Shown: piece by piece, positions 42,009-51,625 of the stretch
Layout: each line of letters starts with the position of its first letter
How positions within the stretch are numbered: position 1 is the first letter of the stretch
Assembly: GCA_947462765.1 (NCBI GenBank)
Contig: CANHQK010000006.1
Location: 1 to 64,000, forward strand
DNA from: Bdellovibrionales bacterium
Lineage (GTDB): Bacteria; Bdellovibrionota; UBA1018; CAIMNF01
DNA length: 64,000 bases
Direction: 5' to 3'
Program-made: the position numbers and the translations under genes
Notes under the pieces: generated by a model
What the model was told of the DNA's origin: nothing
Seen by the model: only the letters and a program-made list of their open reading frames with translations
The model's database searches: none

Positions 42009-43553
42009 ATGCACGATGATTCGACAGGCGCTCTCGCGAATCCCGCGGTACTGGATGACGAGAATCTCTCAGAGAGTTTTCCCGGCCCCTGCGCCCCGAT
42101 CACGAGGGATGTGATTCTCCGGATTTACCCTCCCCTCGCCCGTACCCTGGCCCGTTCCGCGGGCCTTCCGGAACCGGCATCGCCCGTGGTGTTTCATGAG
42201 GGCCGTGCCTTTTATTCCGTGTCGTCCCTGTCGAACCTGCTCCGGATCGGACCGAGTGTCGCAAGGAAACTCCTGCTCCCGACCGCCTCCTTTCGCCCCG
42301 CTCTTCGGAGCCTTTGGCCACTGATCCGTGATCTAACCTCAACCTTACGGAAGGTAGAGGACCGGGAGATCAAATTTATCAGGGAACTCGACTTATTCTT
42401 GAAAAACGAGCGCGACCGGTTCGAAACGGTTCGGGAGTGGAATGAACTGAGGGACTCACTCCTCCCCTTCATCGACGAAACGCGCCGGCGCTTCGAACCG
42501 ACTCTTCAGATCGATATCCTGGCGCTTTTTCTGGATGACTTCTACCGCTGGCTGGGCAGAACACCTCAAGTCCGGAGTGATCCCCTAACCGCTTCCTGCT
42601 TGAGAAGCATGCGTCATTTGAGAAACGCGATCAACCAAGACTCGGCCGCACGGGACTACCTGCTCTCTTGTGCTGGTACCGGACATTATTCTCCAGCCAT
42701 GTTGCGTCTCCGGAACGACGATATCGCTCACCTGCTGAATGATTTTCTGGATGAATTCGGGGATCGTTGTCCGGGAGAGCTGAAGCTGGAAACACGAAGT
42801 TATCGTGAATATCCCGAACTTTTTCTCCCTGTTCTACTGGGCGGGAATGAACCGAAAAAGGTGAGTCCGGAGAATCAGTCCACGCGTGGCTGGATTCCGA
42901 ATTGGCTCGAGCGGAAATTCGCCTCACTTCTTTCTTTCAGACAAAGTTCCCGTTGGATGAGGGCACGGGCGTTCGGTGTTCTCCGGGAGCGTTTGCTCAA
43001 GATGGGCAGTCTGCTCGAAGAAAAAGGAGCGGTGGAATCGAGGGAGGATGTGTTTTTCTTCCATCTCGAAGAATTGCTCCGGATGGAAAGCGCCGAAGGA
43101 AAACACCGGGATCTGGTGATGGACAGAAGGGTGATTCATTTTGATCAGGGAGAAATCACCGTGGCCGGCAGACTTCGAGCAGACGGCCGAGGGAACTGGG
43201 CTCCTGAATCTGACACCGGGACGCCAGCCGTGCTGGGACTGAATTCGGTCACGCAACCCATGGAGGGCGAGGTACTCCTGGTACCCCGTGAAGATCTCAT
43301 TCAGGAAACACCGGAATCCATTCGTGGCAAGATCCTGGTCATGCACGCGGCCGGCCCGGGGCTGGTCCACCTCCTGCCGTGGGTGGGCGGACTCATTTCT
43401 GAAACCGGATCAGCACTATCGCACGCTTCGATTCTCTGCAGGGAATTCGGGATCCCCGTGATTTACGGGGCAAAGGGTGCTCTGGAAAAACTCCGCTCCG
43501 GACAAAGAGTCCGATGTTCACCGGGAAGCCGAATCATCCAACCCATCGGCTGA
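42009..43553 (+). CDS. PEP-utilizing-enzyme mobile (phospho-His) domain protein, rifampin phosphotransferase-like but lacking ATP-grasp region
   Basis: 'SESFPGPCAPITRDV', 'GDRCPGELKLETRSYREYPE', 'GGLISETGSALSHASILCREFGIPVIYGAKGAL'. Confidence 0.8.
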   Translation: MHDDSTGALANPAVLDDENLSESFPGPCAPITRDVILRIYPPLARTLARSAGLPEPASPVVFHEGRAFYSVSSLSNLLRIGPSVARKLLLPTASFRPALRSLWPLIRDLTSTLRKVEDREIKFIRELDLFLKNERDRFETVREWNELRDSLLPFIDETRRRFEPTLQIDILALFLDDFYRWLGRTPQVRSDPLTASCLRSMRHLRNAINQDSAARDYLLSCAGTGHYSPAMLRLRNDDIAHLLNDFLDEFGDRCPGELKLETRSYREYPELFLPVLLGGNEPKKVSPENQSTRGWIPNWLERKFASLLSFRQSSRWMRARAFGVLRERLLKMGSLLEEKGAVESREDVFFFHLEELLRMESAEGKHRDLVMDRRVIHFDQGEITVAGRLRADGRGNWAPESDTGTPAVLGLNSVTQPMEGEVLLVPREDLIQETPESIRGKILVMHAAGPGLVHLLPWVGGLISETGSALSHASILCREFGIPVIYGAKGALEKLRSGQRVRCSPGSRIIQPIG

Positions 43554-45405
43554 GCAAGGAAAAGGTGATCCAAGAGGCTCCATAAGCGAGGGCGAACAGG
43601 TAAATCGTCATGAATACGGCGTGCTTGGTACCTTGGAGTTCACGGCGAACCGTTGCCAATGTGGACAGACACATCGGTGCGAAAATGAACCAGACCAAAA
43701 GAGAAACGCCGGTGGCAACGCCCCATTCTTTCCGGAGCACCTCCCCGAGATCTGCAGACTCTCCAGGACCGTTCCTACCCTCCACCGCATAAACCGTGGC
43801 CAGGGTGCTGACCATCACTTCCCTTGCGGCAAAAGTGGGGACCAAGGCCATACCGATCCTCCAGTCGAAGCCGAGGGGACTCAATACCGGCTCGAGGGTC
43901 TTCCCGATCCGCCCGGCGTAGGTGGACTCGATCGGCAGTGCGGACCCATTGTCAGCACGAGGAAAACTCAACAAACCCCAGATCAGGACCGAGAGCACCA
44001 GGATGACGGTCCCTACCCGTACGAGGAAAAGCCTTGCCCGGTACAACAGCCCTTTCAACAAGCTACGGAATGAGGGGCGCTTGTACGAAGGCAACTCGAT
44101 CAGAAGTGGAGGGCGCCCCTTCTTGAATAGCAGTTTTTTCAATATGGCTCCGACCGCGAGTGCAGTCACCAGACCGACCCCATACAATCCAAGCATGACC
44201 AGCCCCTGCAACCTCATCCCCCCGAAGACCTCGGAGTTCGGGACAAACGCTGAGATCAGCAAGGTGTACACCGGCAACCTTGCCGAACAGGTGGTGAGCG
44301 GAATGATCCAGGTGGTGATGATCCTGTCCCGACGCTCTTCCATGGTCCGAGTCGCCATGATGCCTGGAACGGCGCATGCGTAGCTCGACAAAAGAGGCAA
44401 AAATGCGCGTCCATGCAGCCCCACCTTGCCCATGAGGTGATCCAGAATGAAAACCGCACGGGCCATGAATCCCACATCCTCTAGCAAAAGGATCATTGCG
44501 AACAGGATCAGGATCTGAGGCAGAAACACCAGGGTCCCCCCCACTCCCGCCAACACCCCGTCGGAAATAAAACTCCGTACCAATTCAGGAAGCGCACTCT
44601 CGTTGACCGTGGACTGGATTCCCGAAATCACCCCTTCGATCAAGTCCATCGGCCACTGCGCCAGATTGAACATGAGTTGGAAAGTCAAACCGAGCATGGC
44701 CACCAGAATGATCAACCCCCAAACCGGGTGCAGAACGATCCGGTCGATCTGACGCGAGCGCGCATCAGGATCCCCGGCACGTAAGAGCACACCCTTCTTG
44801 ATCTCATCCGCCCGCTTGTAAAAATCGAGAATCCGGCGGGAGGACTGCTCTCTGGTCTCGTTTGCATCGGGAGGTGAGAAAAACACGTGCTTCTCACGAC
44901 GAGGGCCATTCACGGCCTTTTCGAGCAAATGAGTCAGGGCCTTCAAACCTGTTTTCCGGATGGCGGAACAGGAGACGATCGGAACCCCGGTTTCGGTCTC
45001 AAATCTGGAAAGATCGAATTGAAACCCTCTCGACTCTGCGAGGTCCATCATATTGAGAGCGATCACACATGGAATGGAAGTCGTATCGAGAACTTCCAGA
45101 ATGAAACGGATGGAACGTTCCGGCTGGGTGGCGTCCGCAACGAGAATCATGCCATCGTATTCCTGCCCTGCAAGGGCTCGGGCCAGCACCCCCTCATCCT
45201 CGGTATAGGGTCTGAGACTGTAGGCGCCGGGAAGATCCACCAAAACCGAAACCTCCCCGCTGGGGAGGCGCAAATCAGCCTCTGCGCTTTCGACCGTCAC
45301 ACCACTGTAATTCGCTGTTCTCTGATGGGAGCGAGTCAGCGCATTGAATAAAGCTGTCTTCCCGGCATTCGGGGTCCCGACGAGGGCAATCCGCTTCCTG
45401 CTCAC
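43534..45405 (-). CDS. feoB: ferrous iron transport protein B
   Basis: 'IALVGTPNAGKTALFNALT', GTPase motifs and Gate domains. Confidence 0.95.
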   Translation of the reverse strand: MSRKRIALVGTPNAGKTALFNALTRSHQRTANYSGVTVESAEADLRLPSGEVSVLVDLPGAYSLRPYTEDEGVLARALAGQEYDGMILVADATQPERSIRFILEVLDTTSIPCVIALNMMDLAESRGFQFDLSRFETETGVPIVSCSAIRKTGLKALTHLLEKAVNGPRREKHVFFSPPDANETREQSSRRILDFYKRADEIKKGVLLRAGDPDARSRQIDRIVLHPVWGLIILVAMLGLTFQLMFNLAQWPMDLIEGVISGIQSTVNESALPELVRSFISDGVLAGVGGTLVFLPQILILFAMILLLEDVGFMARAVFILDHLMGKVGLHGRAFLPLLSSYACAVPGIMATRTMEERRDRIITTWIIPLTTCSARLPVYTLLISAFVPNSEVFGGMRLQGLVMLGLYGVGLVTALAVGAILKKLLFKKGRPPLLIELPSYKRPSFRSLLKGLLYRARLFLVRVGTVILVLSVLIWGLLSFPRADNGSALPIESTYAGRIGKTLEPVLSPLGFDWRIGMALVPTFAAREVMVSTLATVYAVEGRNGPGESADLGEVLRKEWGVATGVSLLVWFIFAPMCLSTLATVRRELQGTKHAVFMTIYLFALAYGASWITFSLLSRWVG

Positions 45406-45668
45406 GGCAACTCCCTCATGACGAGGATCCTTGCCGCCTCACGCTTACGGATCGCATAAACACCCTCCATCACCTGGACGCTGAGCGGATCGCTGCCGAA
45501 CGGGGAGACATTCAAAACCTCGATGCGTTCGCCCGGTAGAAAACCCACCTCAAGCAGCCGCAGAAAAAAAGGCTCCGCCTGGGCATCTGAATCGAACCCC
45601 AGTATGCGTCCAGCCTCTCCGGGGCGGAGACTGGACAAAGGCGCGGAATCCTCTTTGTTGAGAATCAT
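45402..45668 (-). CDS. feoA: ferrous iron transport protein A
   Basis: 'LSSLRPGEAGRILGFD...RLLEVGFLPGERIEVL'; ATG at 45668 (alternative TTG at 45674). Confidence 0.88.
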   Translation of the reverse strand: MILNKEDSAPLSSLRPGEAGRILGFDSDAQAEPFFLRLLEVGFLPGERIEVLNVSPFGSDPLSVQVMEGVYAIRKREAARILVMRELP

Positions 45669-45674
45669 TCTCAA
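45658..45674. promoter_or_regulatory. Fur box-like perfect palindrome TTGAGAAT-C-ATTCTCAA spanning the feoA start codon
   Basis: Contains TGAGAATCATTCTCA, matching the 7-1-7 Fur pattern TGAnAATnATTnTCA. Confidence 0.75.
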
Positions 45675-45703
45675 CAGTTACCAAACCTCCCTCCCCCCGT
45701 CAA
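45675..45703 (-). promoter_or_regulatory. candidate feoAB promoter TTGACG-N17-TAACTG
   Basis: Minus-strand hexamers with 17-bp spacing; -10 ends 6 nt before the A of the feoA ATG. Confidence 0.5.
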
Positions 45704-45724
45704 GGATATGGTACGATTCCCAGC

Positions 45725-46417
45725 ATGGGAAAACTGGTGATCCTCCGCCACGGAGAAAGTCAATGGAACTTGGAAAACCGCTTCACAGGCTGGGTGGATG
45801 TGGATCTATCCGCCAAAGGCGTTGAAGAAGCCAAAGAAGCAGGTCGAGCACTCCGCTCCCTGGATCTCGAGTTCCATCACACCTATACCTCGGTGCTGAA
45901 GCGGGCGATCCGAACCCATTTTCTCGCTCTCGAATCCATGGACCGCCTTTGGTACCCGGTGACCCGCTCGTGGCGCTTCAACGAGCGTCACTACGGAAGC
46001 CTCCAAGGCCTCAACAAGGAAGAAACCGCGAGACAATACGGAGAAGCCCAAGTCAAAATTTGGAGACGCTCCTACGAAACCCTTCCCCCGATGCTGGAGC
46101 CCGGGTCCCCGATGAACCCGGCGCTGGATCCGCGATACAAGCTATTGGGCCTGGAAAACCCTCCTTTGGCGGAGTCTCTCAAAACCACCATCGAACGGGT
46201 CATGCCGGTCTGGAATGAAGAACTGGCACCCCGACTATCACGGGATCAGAACTTGCTGATTGTTGCCCACGGCAACAGTCTCCGCGGACTGGTGAAACAC
46301 ATCAAAAAACTCTCTCCAGAAGAGGTGCTCGAGCTGAACATCCCCACGGGGAAACCGTGGATCTTCGAGTTCGACACCTCGCTCGGACTGAAACACGACG
46401 CCTATCTGGGATCCTGA
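45725..46417 (+). CDS. gpmA: 2,3-bisphosphoglycerate-dependent phosphoglycerate mutase
   Basis: 'LVILRHGESQWNLENRFTGWVDVDLS', 'ERHYGSLQGLNKEETARQYG', 'IVAHGNSLRGLVKH'. Confidence 0.96.
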   Translation: MGKLVILRHGESQWNLENRFTGWVDVDLSAKGVEEAKEAGRALRSLDLEFHHTYTSVLKRAIRTHFLALESMDRLWYPVTRSWRFNERHYGSLQGLNKEETARQYGEAQVKIWRRSYETLPPMLEPGSPMNPALDPRYKLLGLENPPLAESLKTTIERVMPVWNEELAPRLSRDQNLLIVAHGNSLRGLVKHIKKLSPEEVLELNIPTGKPWIFEFDTSLGLKHDAYLGS

Positions 46418-46450
46418 AAAAAAAAGGGGACAGGGCAGCGCCCCGTCCCC
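46417..46450 (-). terminator. Rho-independent terminator at the end of the cox operon
   Basis: Minus strand GGGGACGGGGCGCTGCCCTGTCCCC hairpin followed by T9. Confidence 0.85.
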
Positions 46451-46470
46451 CAAATCATTTCAAGAGACCC

Positions 46471-47262
46471 TTATTTTCCCTGGCTGATCTGATCGATGGC
46501 CAGATCGACCGGGATCGACTTCTCACCGGAACCGCCACCATCGGCCTTGGTCGGATCAATGCCGATCTTCTTCAGATCGTCGGATCCATCCTTCTCTCCC
46601 TCGTGTGGACCGAGGGTCCGCACATAGTGAGCCAGGGCCCAGCGATCATCCGGAGGCAGCGTCCCGAAAGCGGGCATCTGGTTCAAACCCTTGGTGAGGG
46701 TGTTGTAGATCTGGCTCGGTTTACGACCCGCCTTCCATCCATCTCCGACCTTGAAGTTACGGGGCTTCGGGTTCAATCCGGCAGCAGCCACACCGTCTCC
46801 GCCCCCTTCAGCGCCGTGACAGGAAACGCATTGGGCAGCGAAGAGCTCCTTACCGGCCGAGACCAATTCTGGATTGGAAACCCAAGCCTTATCGAACTTG
46901 GACTTCGTTGAAGCGGCGACCGCCCCATCCGGAATGATCTTTTTCATGTCCTTCACATAAACATCCCCACGGGTGAGCAAGTCACCGAAGGTGAGGATCA
47001 TGAAGATCGCCATGAAAATGAGGGAGGTCGAGAAAATGACCGTATTTTCTTTATGGTCGTACTTGAGCCCCATGAAGAACATACAGACCAGGGAGGCCTT
47101 GATCGAGGCCACCAACATGGCAACCGCGAAATTGAAAACCCCGAGATCGACCTGGGCGATGGCAACCGTGACAACAGTCAGGAAGATCAGGGCTCCGAAG
47201 ACCCTCCAGGCCAGGGAATTAGAAAGGATATGATGACTATGGTGTTGATGTTGATCTGACAT
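46471..47262 (-). CDS. ctaF: cytochrome c oxidase subunit IV (CtaF-like) fused to a cytochrome c domain
   Basis: N-terminal three TM helices 'ALIFLTVVTVAIAQVDLG...ASIKASLVCMFFMGLKYD'; C-terminal 'ELFAAQCVSCHGAEGGGDG' CXXCH. Confidence 0.85.
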   Translation of the reverse strand: MSDQHQHHSHHILSNSLAWRVFGALIFLTVVTVAIAQVDLGVFNFAVAMLVASIKASLVCMFFMGLKYDHKENTVIFSTSLIFMAIFMILTFGDLLTRGDVYVKDMKKIIPDGAVAASTKSKFDKAWVSNPELVSAGKELFAAQCVSCHGAEGGGDGVAAAGLNPKPRNFKVGDGWKAGRKPSQIYNTLTKGLNQMPAFGTLPPDDRWALAHYVRTLGPHEGEKDGSDDLKKIGIDPTKADGGGSGEKSIPVDLAIDQISQGK

Positions 47263-47277
47263 ATTCTATTCCTCTCC

Positions 47278-47937
47278 TCAGCTCACCAGGTACAACAACG
47301 GGAACAAGTAAATCCAAACCAAGTCCACGAAGTGCCAGTAAAGTCCGGTCATCTCGACCGGGGTGAAATAATTCGGACCGAACTCATTACGCGATGCCCG
47401 GCGGATCAGCCAGTAAATCACGCCCATCCCGATGATCACGTGCAATCCGTGAATTCCGGTCATGACGAAATAAACCGAGAAGAACAGCGGAGCTTTGGCA
47501 ACGCTCAACTCCTGGTAAGCGTAAAGCTTGCCTGGAAGAATCGCCTCATGGATCTTATGCGAATACTCGAAGTACTTCACCACCAGGAACCCGCCTGCGA
47601 ACAGGAGGGTGATCCAGAGGTTACGGATGATCTTCTCGCGCTCACCCTTCTGGGCGGCGGTCACCGCCAGAGCCATGGATAGCGAACTGCTGATCAGAAT
47701 CACGGTATTGAGCGCACCCATCTTCCAATTCAGCAGCTGATGAACATCTTTCATCATCTGCGGATAGAAAACGCGGAGCACGGCGTAGGCCATGAACATG
47801 CCGGCGAAGAAGAGAACCTCGGTTACGAGGAAAATCCACATCCCCTGCTTACATGCCTCGAATTCTTCCATGCCCGTCTTGAAGTGATGGGCATGGTGAC
47901 GTTCATAATGCGGTACTGAACCGGTTGCTTGAGCCAT
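47278..47937 (-). CDS. ctaE: cytochrome c oxidase subunit III
   Basis: 'MWIFLVTEVLFFAGMFMAYAVLR', 'TGIHGLHVIIGMG', 'GLYWHFVDLVWIYLFPLLYL'. Confidence 0.95.
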   Translation of the reverse strand: MAQATGSVPHYERHHAHHFKTGMEEFEACKQGMWIFLVTEVLFFAGMFMAYAVLRVFYPQMMKDVHQLLNWKMGALNTVILISSSLSMALAVTAAQKGEREKIIRNLWITLLFAGGFLVVKYFEYSHKIHEAILPGKLYAYQELSVAKAPLFFSVYFVMTGIHGLHVIIGMGVIYWLIRRASRNEFGPNYFTPVEMTGLYWHFVDLVWIYLFPLLYLVS

Positions 47938-47951
47938 GTTTTTTTCCTTTC

Positions 47952-49592
47952 TTAGGCGTTATCGCCCATCAAAGCTTTTTCGCCACGGTACTCATAAGGA
48001 CCATCGGTCACGACGGGCTCCACGAGGAAATTCTCATGCGGAGGGGGCGAGGCGGTCATCCACTCGAGAGTAAGCGCACCCCAGGGGTTCGGACCGGAAG
48101 CACGTCCGGACTTCAGCCCGCGAGCCAGGTTCCACGCCACAATCAGGAATCCGAGACCGAGGATCCAGGAGCCCATGGTGGAAATCCGGTTCAGAGTGGT
48201 CAGCTGTGGAAGATAGTCCGCATACCGGCGAGGCATTCCAAGCACGCCCAGGATGAACTGCGGGAAGAAGGTCACGTTGAAGCCGACCATGATCATCCAG
48301 GAAGCCAGACGAGCCGGCCCTTCGGAATACATCTTTCCGCTGAACTTCGGAAACCAGTAGTGCAGACCAGCAAGGAATGCCAGCAGCGTTCCGCCCACCA
48401 TCACGTAGTGGAAGTGTGCCACCACGAAATAAGTAGCCGTCAGGTGCACGTCAACCGATACCACGGCAAGGAACACACCAGTCAAACCACCGATCGTGAA
48501 AACGAACAGGAAGCCCATCGCATACAACATCGGCGTGTCGAAACGAAGGGAGCCCTTGTACATCGTACCGAGCCAGCTGAACACCTTCACGCCGGTCGGA
48601 ACTGCCACGAGCATGGTCAGAAAAGAAAACACGAAGTTCGCGAAGTCAGACTGACCGCTCACAAACATGTGGTGTCCCCAAACCACGAACGACACCAGAG
48701 CGATCCCGAAGGTTGCTGCGGCAATCGCCTTGTAACCGAACACCGGCTTACGCGAGAAAGCGGGGATCACATCCGAAATCACACCCATCGCCGGAAGAAC
48801 CATGATGTACACGGCCGGGTGGGAGTAAAACCAGAAGAAGTGCTGGAACAATACCGGATCACCTCCGAGAGTCGGGTCGAAGATCCCGATACCGATCAAA
48901 CGCTCGAGCACGAGAAGCAGGAGTGTGATGGCCAGGACCGGAGTCGCCAGGACCTGAATGATCGAAGTGGCGTAGATCGCCCACAAGAACAGCGGCAACC
49001 GGTCCCAAGTGAGGCCTGGTGCGCGGAGCTTGTGGATGGTCACGATGAAATTCAGCCCGGTCAAGATCGAGCTGAACCCCATGATGAATGCCCCGAGAAG
49101 AACCAGCGTAGTGCTCGAACTGGTCTTGATCGAATAAGGCGCATAAAAGGTCCATCCGGTGTCGACACCCTTCAAAAACAGGGTGCTCGAAGCGATGGTG
49201 GCGCCCAGGATGTAGACGTAGAAGGAGACCAAGTTCCAACGGGGGAACGCGACATCCTTTGCACCGATCTGCATCGGTAGAATGAAGTTACCGATCGCGG
49301 CAGGAATCAAGGGAATGATCACCATGAAGACCATGATCGCACCGTGGTAGGTGAAGAACCGGTTGTACTGATCCATCGTCAGATACTGCATCCCGGGAGA
49401 GAACAGTTCCAAGCGAACCCCGAGAGCAAAAAGCCCTCCGAGCAGGAACATCCCGAGAATCACGAAAAGGTACATGAGACCGATTCGTTTGTGATCCAAA
49501 GTGAACAACCAGGACTTCAGTCCGTGGGAGTGATTCAGATAGTTATCGCCATGTGCGCCAGTAGAGTGAGACATATCGTCGTTCTCCTTCAA
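47952..49592 (-). CDS. ctaD: cytochrome c oxidase subunit I
   Basis: '[21 protein letters not shown]', '[10 protein letters not shown]', 'HFHYVMVGG'. Confidence 0.97.
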   Translation of the reverse strand: MKENDDMSHSTGAHGDNYLNHSHGLKSWLFTLDHKRIGLMYLFVILGMFLLGGLFALGVRLELFSPGMQYLTMDQYNRFFTYHGAIMVFMVIIPLIPAAIGNFILPMQIGAKDVAFPRWNLVSFYVYILGATIASSTLFLKGVDTGWTFYAPYSIKTSSSTTLVLLGAFIMGFSSILTGLNFIVTIHKLRAPGLTWDRLPLFLWAIYATSIIQVLATPVLAITLLLLVLERLIGIGIFDPTLGGDPVLFQHFFWFYSHPAVYIMVLPAMGVISDVIPAFSRKPVFGYKAIAAATFGIALVSFVVWGHHMFVSGQSDFANFVFSFLTMLVAVPTGVKVFSWLGTMYKGSLRFDTPMLYAMGFLFVFTIGGLTGVFLAVVSVDVHLTATYFVVAHFHYVMVGGTLLAFLAGLHYWFPKFSGKMYSEGPARLASWMIMVGFNVTFFPQFILGVLGMPRRYADYLPQLTTLNRISTMGSWILGLGFLIVAWNLARGLKSGRASGPNPWGALTLEWMTASPPPHENFLVEPVVTDGPYEYRGEKALMGDNA

Positions 49593-50666
49593 TTATTTCA
49601 AACTCTTGATGTATTCGATAATCGCCGCGAGCTCTTCCTCGTTCACGAGACCTTTGTAAGGAGGCATCGAGGGCGGATAGCCTTCAACCACCTTGGCCAG
49701 AGGATTCTCGATCGACTCGCGAAGGTAATTGTCATCAACGGTGACGGTGATCGTTTTACCGCCTTCGACCACTTTCTCCTCACGACCGTAGAGACCCTTG
49801 TACGAAGGACCGACCAGCTTGGAGCCGTCCGAAGAGTGGCAGGCAATACAGCCCTTCGTCGAAGTGAGCGCCTTACCCTTGTCCGCAAGGCTCAGCTGAC
49901 CGCCCGTAGTGGCTCCAGCTTGGGCTTCAGGCATCCCCTCTCCCAGGCGGTTCGCGCGGAAACCGGGGAAAGTCGGGTCTGCGGGCAAAGAGTCGACATC
50001 GATCTTTTTGCCGGAAAGCCAATCTTTCCACTGGGCATCACTCAATACGATCAAGCGCGCCAACATCCCGGAGTGGGAGGTGCCACAGTACTCGGTGCAA
50101 TAAACCTGATGAATACCGGGAACCTTGGCCTCAAACCAAACACTCGAGTACATCCCCGGAACCACGTCTTTTTTAACGCGGAAGTTAGGAATGAAAAAAG
50201 CGTGCAAAACATCTTCGGAGGACATGATCAGCTTAACGGGCTTGTTCGCAGGAACAAAAAGATCCCCGACACTGCTGGTGCCGTTCTTGTAAACGAATTG
50301 CCAGAGCCACTGCTTGCCGATCACCCGGACTTCCATCGCATCAGATGGAGCATGAATCATTTCTTTGTAAACCTGCCATCCCCACCCGAAACAAATGAAG
50401 AGGAGAATGGTCGGAATCACCGTCCAGATGATTTCCAGAGGAGTGTTACCGTGGATGTACTTCGGCTTCTTGAATACACCGCTACGATACTTGATCGCAA
50501 AGATGAGCATGGCAGCCACAATCCCCACGAAGAATACGAGACTGAGGTAAACCAGGAACCAATAGATTCCGTCCCAACTCTGGGCCACGTCCGACGCTGC
50601 CACCGGAATGGTGGCGGCTTTTGCAGTTGAGGTGATGAAGAGCAAGCAAAGCAGCAGCTTGTTCAT
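49593..50666 (-). CDS. ctaC: cytochrome c oxidase subunit II with C-terminal cytochrome c domain (caa3-type)
   Basis: CuA motif 'CTEYCGTSHSGM'; C-terminal 'TKGCIACHSSDGS'. Confidence 0.95.
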   Translation of the reverse strand: MNKLLLCLLFITSTAKAATIPVAASDVAQSWDGIYWFLVYLSLVFFVGIVAAMLIFAIKYRSGVFKKPKYIHGNTPLEIIWTVIPTILLFICFGWGWQVYKEMIHAPSDAMEVRVIGKQWLWQFVYKNGTSSVGDLFVPANKPVKLIMSSEDVLHAFFIPNFRVKKDVVPGMYSSVWFEAKVPGIHQVYCTEYCGTSHSGMLARLIVLSDAQWKDWLSGKKIDVDSLPADPTFPGFRANRLGEGMPEAQAGATTGGQLSLADKGKALTSTKGCIACHSSDGSKLVGPSYKGLYGREEKVVEGGKTITVTVDDNYLRESIENPLAKVVEGYPPSMPPYKGLVNEEELAAIIEYIKSLK

Positions 50667-51553
50667 TTCGTTTTTCCTTTCCTTTGTCTGGTCCAAAAGA
50701 TGCTTAAATAAGAGCCCAGCAGGAGCGTTGTCAAAGCAGCGCCCAATTGCATCACCCTGAAAGCTTGGAGGGAATACCCCCGAGCAGAGGGCTCGTAGTG
50801 ATAGCAAAACATGAGTAAACGATCCAAAACATTCCCGATCTTGCCCTTCGAAGCCTCGAGTAACGCAAGCTTGAGATCCTTGGGCTGATAGGTCACACCA
50901 TAAAGATAACGGGATATGACTCCTTCGGGAGTCAGAACAAAAGTCACCGCAGAATGCGCATACTGTTTCTGAAACGAATCATATTTGAAATTGAAACCCA
51001 CCTGCGAAGCGATTTTTTTGATCTGCTCCTCAGTGCCGGTAAGAAAGTGCCAACCCGACTTGGCTGCATCCACATCCCTCTTGGCCCCGTCGAAATACTC
51101 CTCGAGATAAGCCTCTTTCTTGGCCAGTGCCATCTGAGGAGACTCTTTGTGATTGATGCTGACGGTGACCATACGGAACTCTTTTCCGACGCTCCACTGG
51201 AGACCCTTGATCCCTTCGGTCACACCGTTCAAAACCATCGTGCACAACATCGGGCACTCGTAATAGACCAGATTGAGAATCACTGGCTTGCCACTCGTGA
51301 AGAACTCACCGAGCTTCTTTTGTTTACCATCGACGGAATCCGTAAGTTCGATTCCGGCCAAGTCCACCTTTTCGCCAAGATGTTCAGAAACCCCAACACC
51401 GTCGAGTTCTTGAGGAACTTTTTTCGGATCCCCTTTCAACTCGACTTGCGCGGGCTTTGCCGGCTGTGCGGAATCTGCACGCGAAGAGACCGGGCCCGCA
51501 AGACCCAGCAACAGGACGCAAAAAATCGCATTTTTTCCAAAATGCAGCTTCAC
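50663..51553 (-). CDS. SCO1/SenC family copper chaperone
   Basis: 'VILNLVYYECPMLCTMVLNGV' CX3C motif and distal His ('QYAHSAVTFVL'); GTG start at 51553. Confidence 0.88.
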   Translation of the reverse strand: MKLHFGKNAIFCVLLLGLAGPVSSRADSAQPAKPAQVELKGDPKKVPQELDGVGVSEHLGEKVDLAGIELTDSVDGKQKKLGEFFTSGKPVILNLVYYECPMLCTMVLNGVTEGIKGLQWSVGKEFRMVTVSINHKESPQMALAKKEAYLEEYFDGAKRDVDAAKSGWHFLTGTEEQIKKIASQVGFNFKYDSFQKQYAHSAVTFVLTPEGVISRYLYGVTYQPKDLKLALLEASKGKIGNVLDRLLMFCYHYEPSARGYSLQAFRVMQLGAALTTLLLGSYLSIFWTRQRKGKTK

Positions 51554-51625
51554 AAACCACCCTCTTCGTATGATGAATACCTTAACAGCAGGAACCGGAT
51601 TCCGTAATAAAAATATGACACTACC

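Noticed and set aside
47925-49280. 451-aa plus-strand ORF opposite ctaD
   Set aside because: His/Arg/Glu-rich low-complexity translation typical of antisense to membrane-protein genes; ctaD is clear.
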